A DNA stretch of 64,000 nt from JABDIY01 sp963803845 (GTDB lineage: Bacteria; Actinomycetota; Acidimicrobiia; Acidimicrobiales; SZUA-35), in the NCBI GenBank assembly GCA_963803845.1, contig CAWDNZ010000004.1:496001-560000 (forward strand), given 5' to 3'. Positions 62,978-64,000 of the stretch are shown piece after piece. Each line of letters opens with the position of its first letter. Position 1 is the stretch's first letter. The notes beneath the pieces are model-generated. The model had not been told where the DNA came from. It saw nothing but the letters and a program-made list of their open reading frames with translations, and ran no database searches. A program made the position numbers and the translations under genes.

Positions 62978-63436
62978 CTAGTCCGAATCTGGAGCTGAGC
63001 CCGGCTTAGTGAGGTCATAGCGGTACACGTTGGTGCTGCGCTCTTCGAATCCCATTCGTTTGTAGAGGCGATTGGCTGCCTCCCGGGACGGGCGGCTGGT
63101 GAGATCCACCGACACCGCACCGTGAGCGGCCGCCAACCGAAGCGCATGTTGGTTCAACTTCTCGCCAACTCCCAGACCACGGGCCTTGGCGTCTACTACA
63201 ACGTCCTCTATCCAGGCCCGCACACCGGTGGGGATACGGAACAGCACCAGCGTCAACGAACCCACGATGTGCCCATCGCCGTTGACCGCCAGCAACAGAC
63301 GGGAAGCATCGGAGGCCACCAATTCAGCCAGTTGTTCCGCCGATGGCGGAGGATTGGAGCGGGAGAGCTGGGGAATCAGGCGGTTCATCGCCGCCACCAG
63401 TTCAGTTGTGACCTCGGTGGCCTCTTCAATCTGCAC
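62978..63436 (-). CDS. GNAT-family N-acetyltransferase
   Basis: 152 residues using GTG 63436, with GGAGG immediately before it; ATG 63475 and an earlier start would overlap the divergent PAC2 gene. Motif A (WIEDVVVDAKARGLGVGEKL) binds acetyl-CoA; motif B ends EAANRLYKRMGFEER. Substrate unknown. The stop lies 1 nt after the crotonase stop. Confidence 0.88.
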   Translation of the reverse strand: MQIEEATEVTTELVAAMNRLIPQLSRSNPPPSAEQLAELVASDASRLLLAVNGDGHIVGSLTLVLFRIPTGVRAWIEDVVVDAKARGLGVGEKLNQHALRLAAAHGAVSVDLTSRPSREAANRLYKRMGFEERSTNVYRYDLTKPGSAPDSD

Positions 63437-63468
63437 CCTCCAAGTATGGGCCCGGTACCGTGAGTCGC

Positions 63469-64000
63469 GTGGCATTAGTCGACTACCTCCACACCCCATC
63501 GTTCAACTCGCCGATCATGATCATGGCGTTCGAAGGCTGGAATGATGCTGGCGATGCCGCCTCGTCGGCCGCAGAATACATCGCTGGACAGTCCGAGGCC
63601 ACGGTGTTTGCCCGACTGGATCCCGAGCCGTTCTACGACTTCCAGCAGAGCCGACCCATGGTGCGGTTTACCGACACCCAGCGGGTAATCGACTGGCCCG
63701 AGAACACCTTCAGCCACGGGTCGCTGAACGGACAGGAGCTCATCATCCTCCGAGGAATCGAGCCGCAGTTGCGCTGGCGAACCTACTCCGAGACCATTCG
63801 CGACCTCGCTACAGCTGCCGGTGTAGAGATGGTGGTCAGCCTGGGGGCCCTGATCGCCGACGTCGCCCACACCCGGCCCGCAACGATCTACGGGTCGGCC
63901 ATGAACCCCGAGCTTCGCGGCCGACTAGAGCTCGAGCCCTCAACTTATGAGGGACCCACGGGGATCGTGGGCGTGGTCCACACCACCACCCACGACGCCA
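63469..64000 (+). CDS. PAC2-family protein, N-terminal part (runs off the window)
   Basis: Open from GTG 63469 to the end of the window (177 codons). It begins VALVDYLHTPSFNSPIMIMA, then FEGWNDAGDAASSAAEYI, ELIILRGIEPQLRWRTYSE and LGALIADVAHTRPA, all typical of the PAC2 (proteasome assembly chaperone-like) family found in actinobacteria. Its role there is not established, though linkage to proteasome genes is known. It is divergent from the GNAT gene, with 32 bp between starts. Confidence 0.9.
   Translation, partial: MALVDYLHTPSFNSPIMIMAFEGWNDAGDAASSAAEYIAGQSEATVFARLDPEPFYDFQQSRPMVRFTDTQRVIDWPENTFSHGSLNGQELIILRGIEPQLRWRTYSETIRDLATAAGVEMVVSLGALIADVAHTRPATIYGSAMNPELRGRLELEPSTYEGPTGIVGVVHTTTHDA

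Overview
The window is high-GC, tightly packed bacterial DNA. Most likely it is chromosome from an actinobacterium, and the gene set points to the Acidimicrobiia, an Ilumatobacter-like lineage. Supporting this are an F420-dependent LLM oxidoreductase, a WS/DGAT acyltransferase, a small 3Fe-4S-type ferredoxin, paired NarL-type two-component systems, a PAC2-family protein, WXG-like proteins, GTG starts and many ATGA/GTGA stop-start overlaps. This placement is inferred from gene content; no marker rRNA is present.

Layout. Bases 1-4391: two histidine kinase/response regulator pairs on either side of a tRNA-Arg(CCU), then a MarR regulator. 4392-10112: an AT-rich leader, a 1681-residue secreted animal-type haem peroxidase fused to RTX calcium-binding repeats, and a terminator. 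10113-11535: two small WXG-like proteins and a tiny Cys-rich protein. 11578-18887 (minus strand): a GNAT protein, a YihY-type membrane protein with a small membrane partner, then a stop-start-coupled envelope operon (beta-domain membrane protein, class A penicillin-binding protein, catalytically dead trypsin-like protein), and a ferredoxin. 18986-24225 (plus): WS/DGAT, S9 peptidase, RsgA, LysM lipoprotein. 24233-33348: a cyclase/AAA/TPR regulator, a GH13 glucosidase and a MacB-like ABC exporter.

33345-34618 is the most unusual part. A single gene with an AbiEi-like winged-helix N-terminus and a Vsr/DUF559-like C-terminus sits between 101-nt inverted repeats, whose outer 43 nt are identical. 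The repeat ends carry the stop codons of the two flanking convergent genes. 34615-44571 (minus): MFS transporter, SNF2 helicase, SWIM zinc-finger protein and Lhr helicase, the first three coupled by overlapping stops and starts. 44669-52296: LLM oxidoreductase, HelD/HelR-like helicase, haem genes hemY and hemE, a Cys-to-Ser variant of lnt, and dtd. 52364-56456: glycosyltransferase, methyltransferase, six-hairpin barrel protein, converging with a second methyltransferase and GtrA. 56548-64000: TesB thioesterase, a lipoprotein sugar-dehydrogenase-like protein, a 53-residue protein, an FMN hydroxyacid dehydrogenase, an MFS permease, a crotonase, a GNAT protein and a truncated PAC2 gene.

Functional threads. 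Envelope building is prominent (PBP, pseudo-protease, LysM lipoprotein, Lnt, GtrA/GT, ABC exporter). Nucleic-acid repair and remodelling are represented by Lhr, SNF2/SWIM and HelD. Lipid metabolism appears as WS/DGAT, TesB and crotonase, alongside haem synthesis. No ribosomal RNA, phage, transposase or CRISPR array was seen. Counts and identities quoted here were made by eye.
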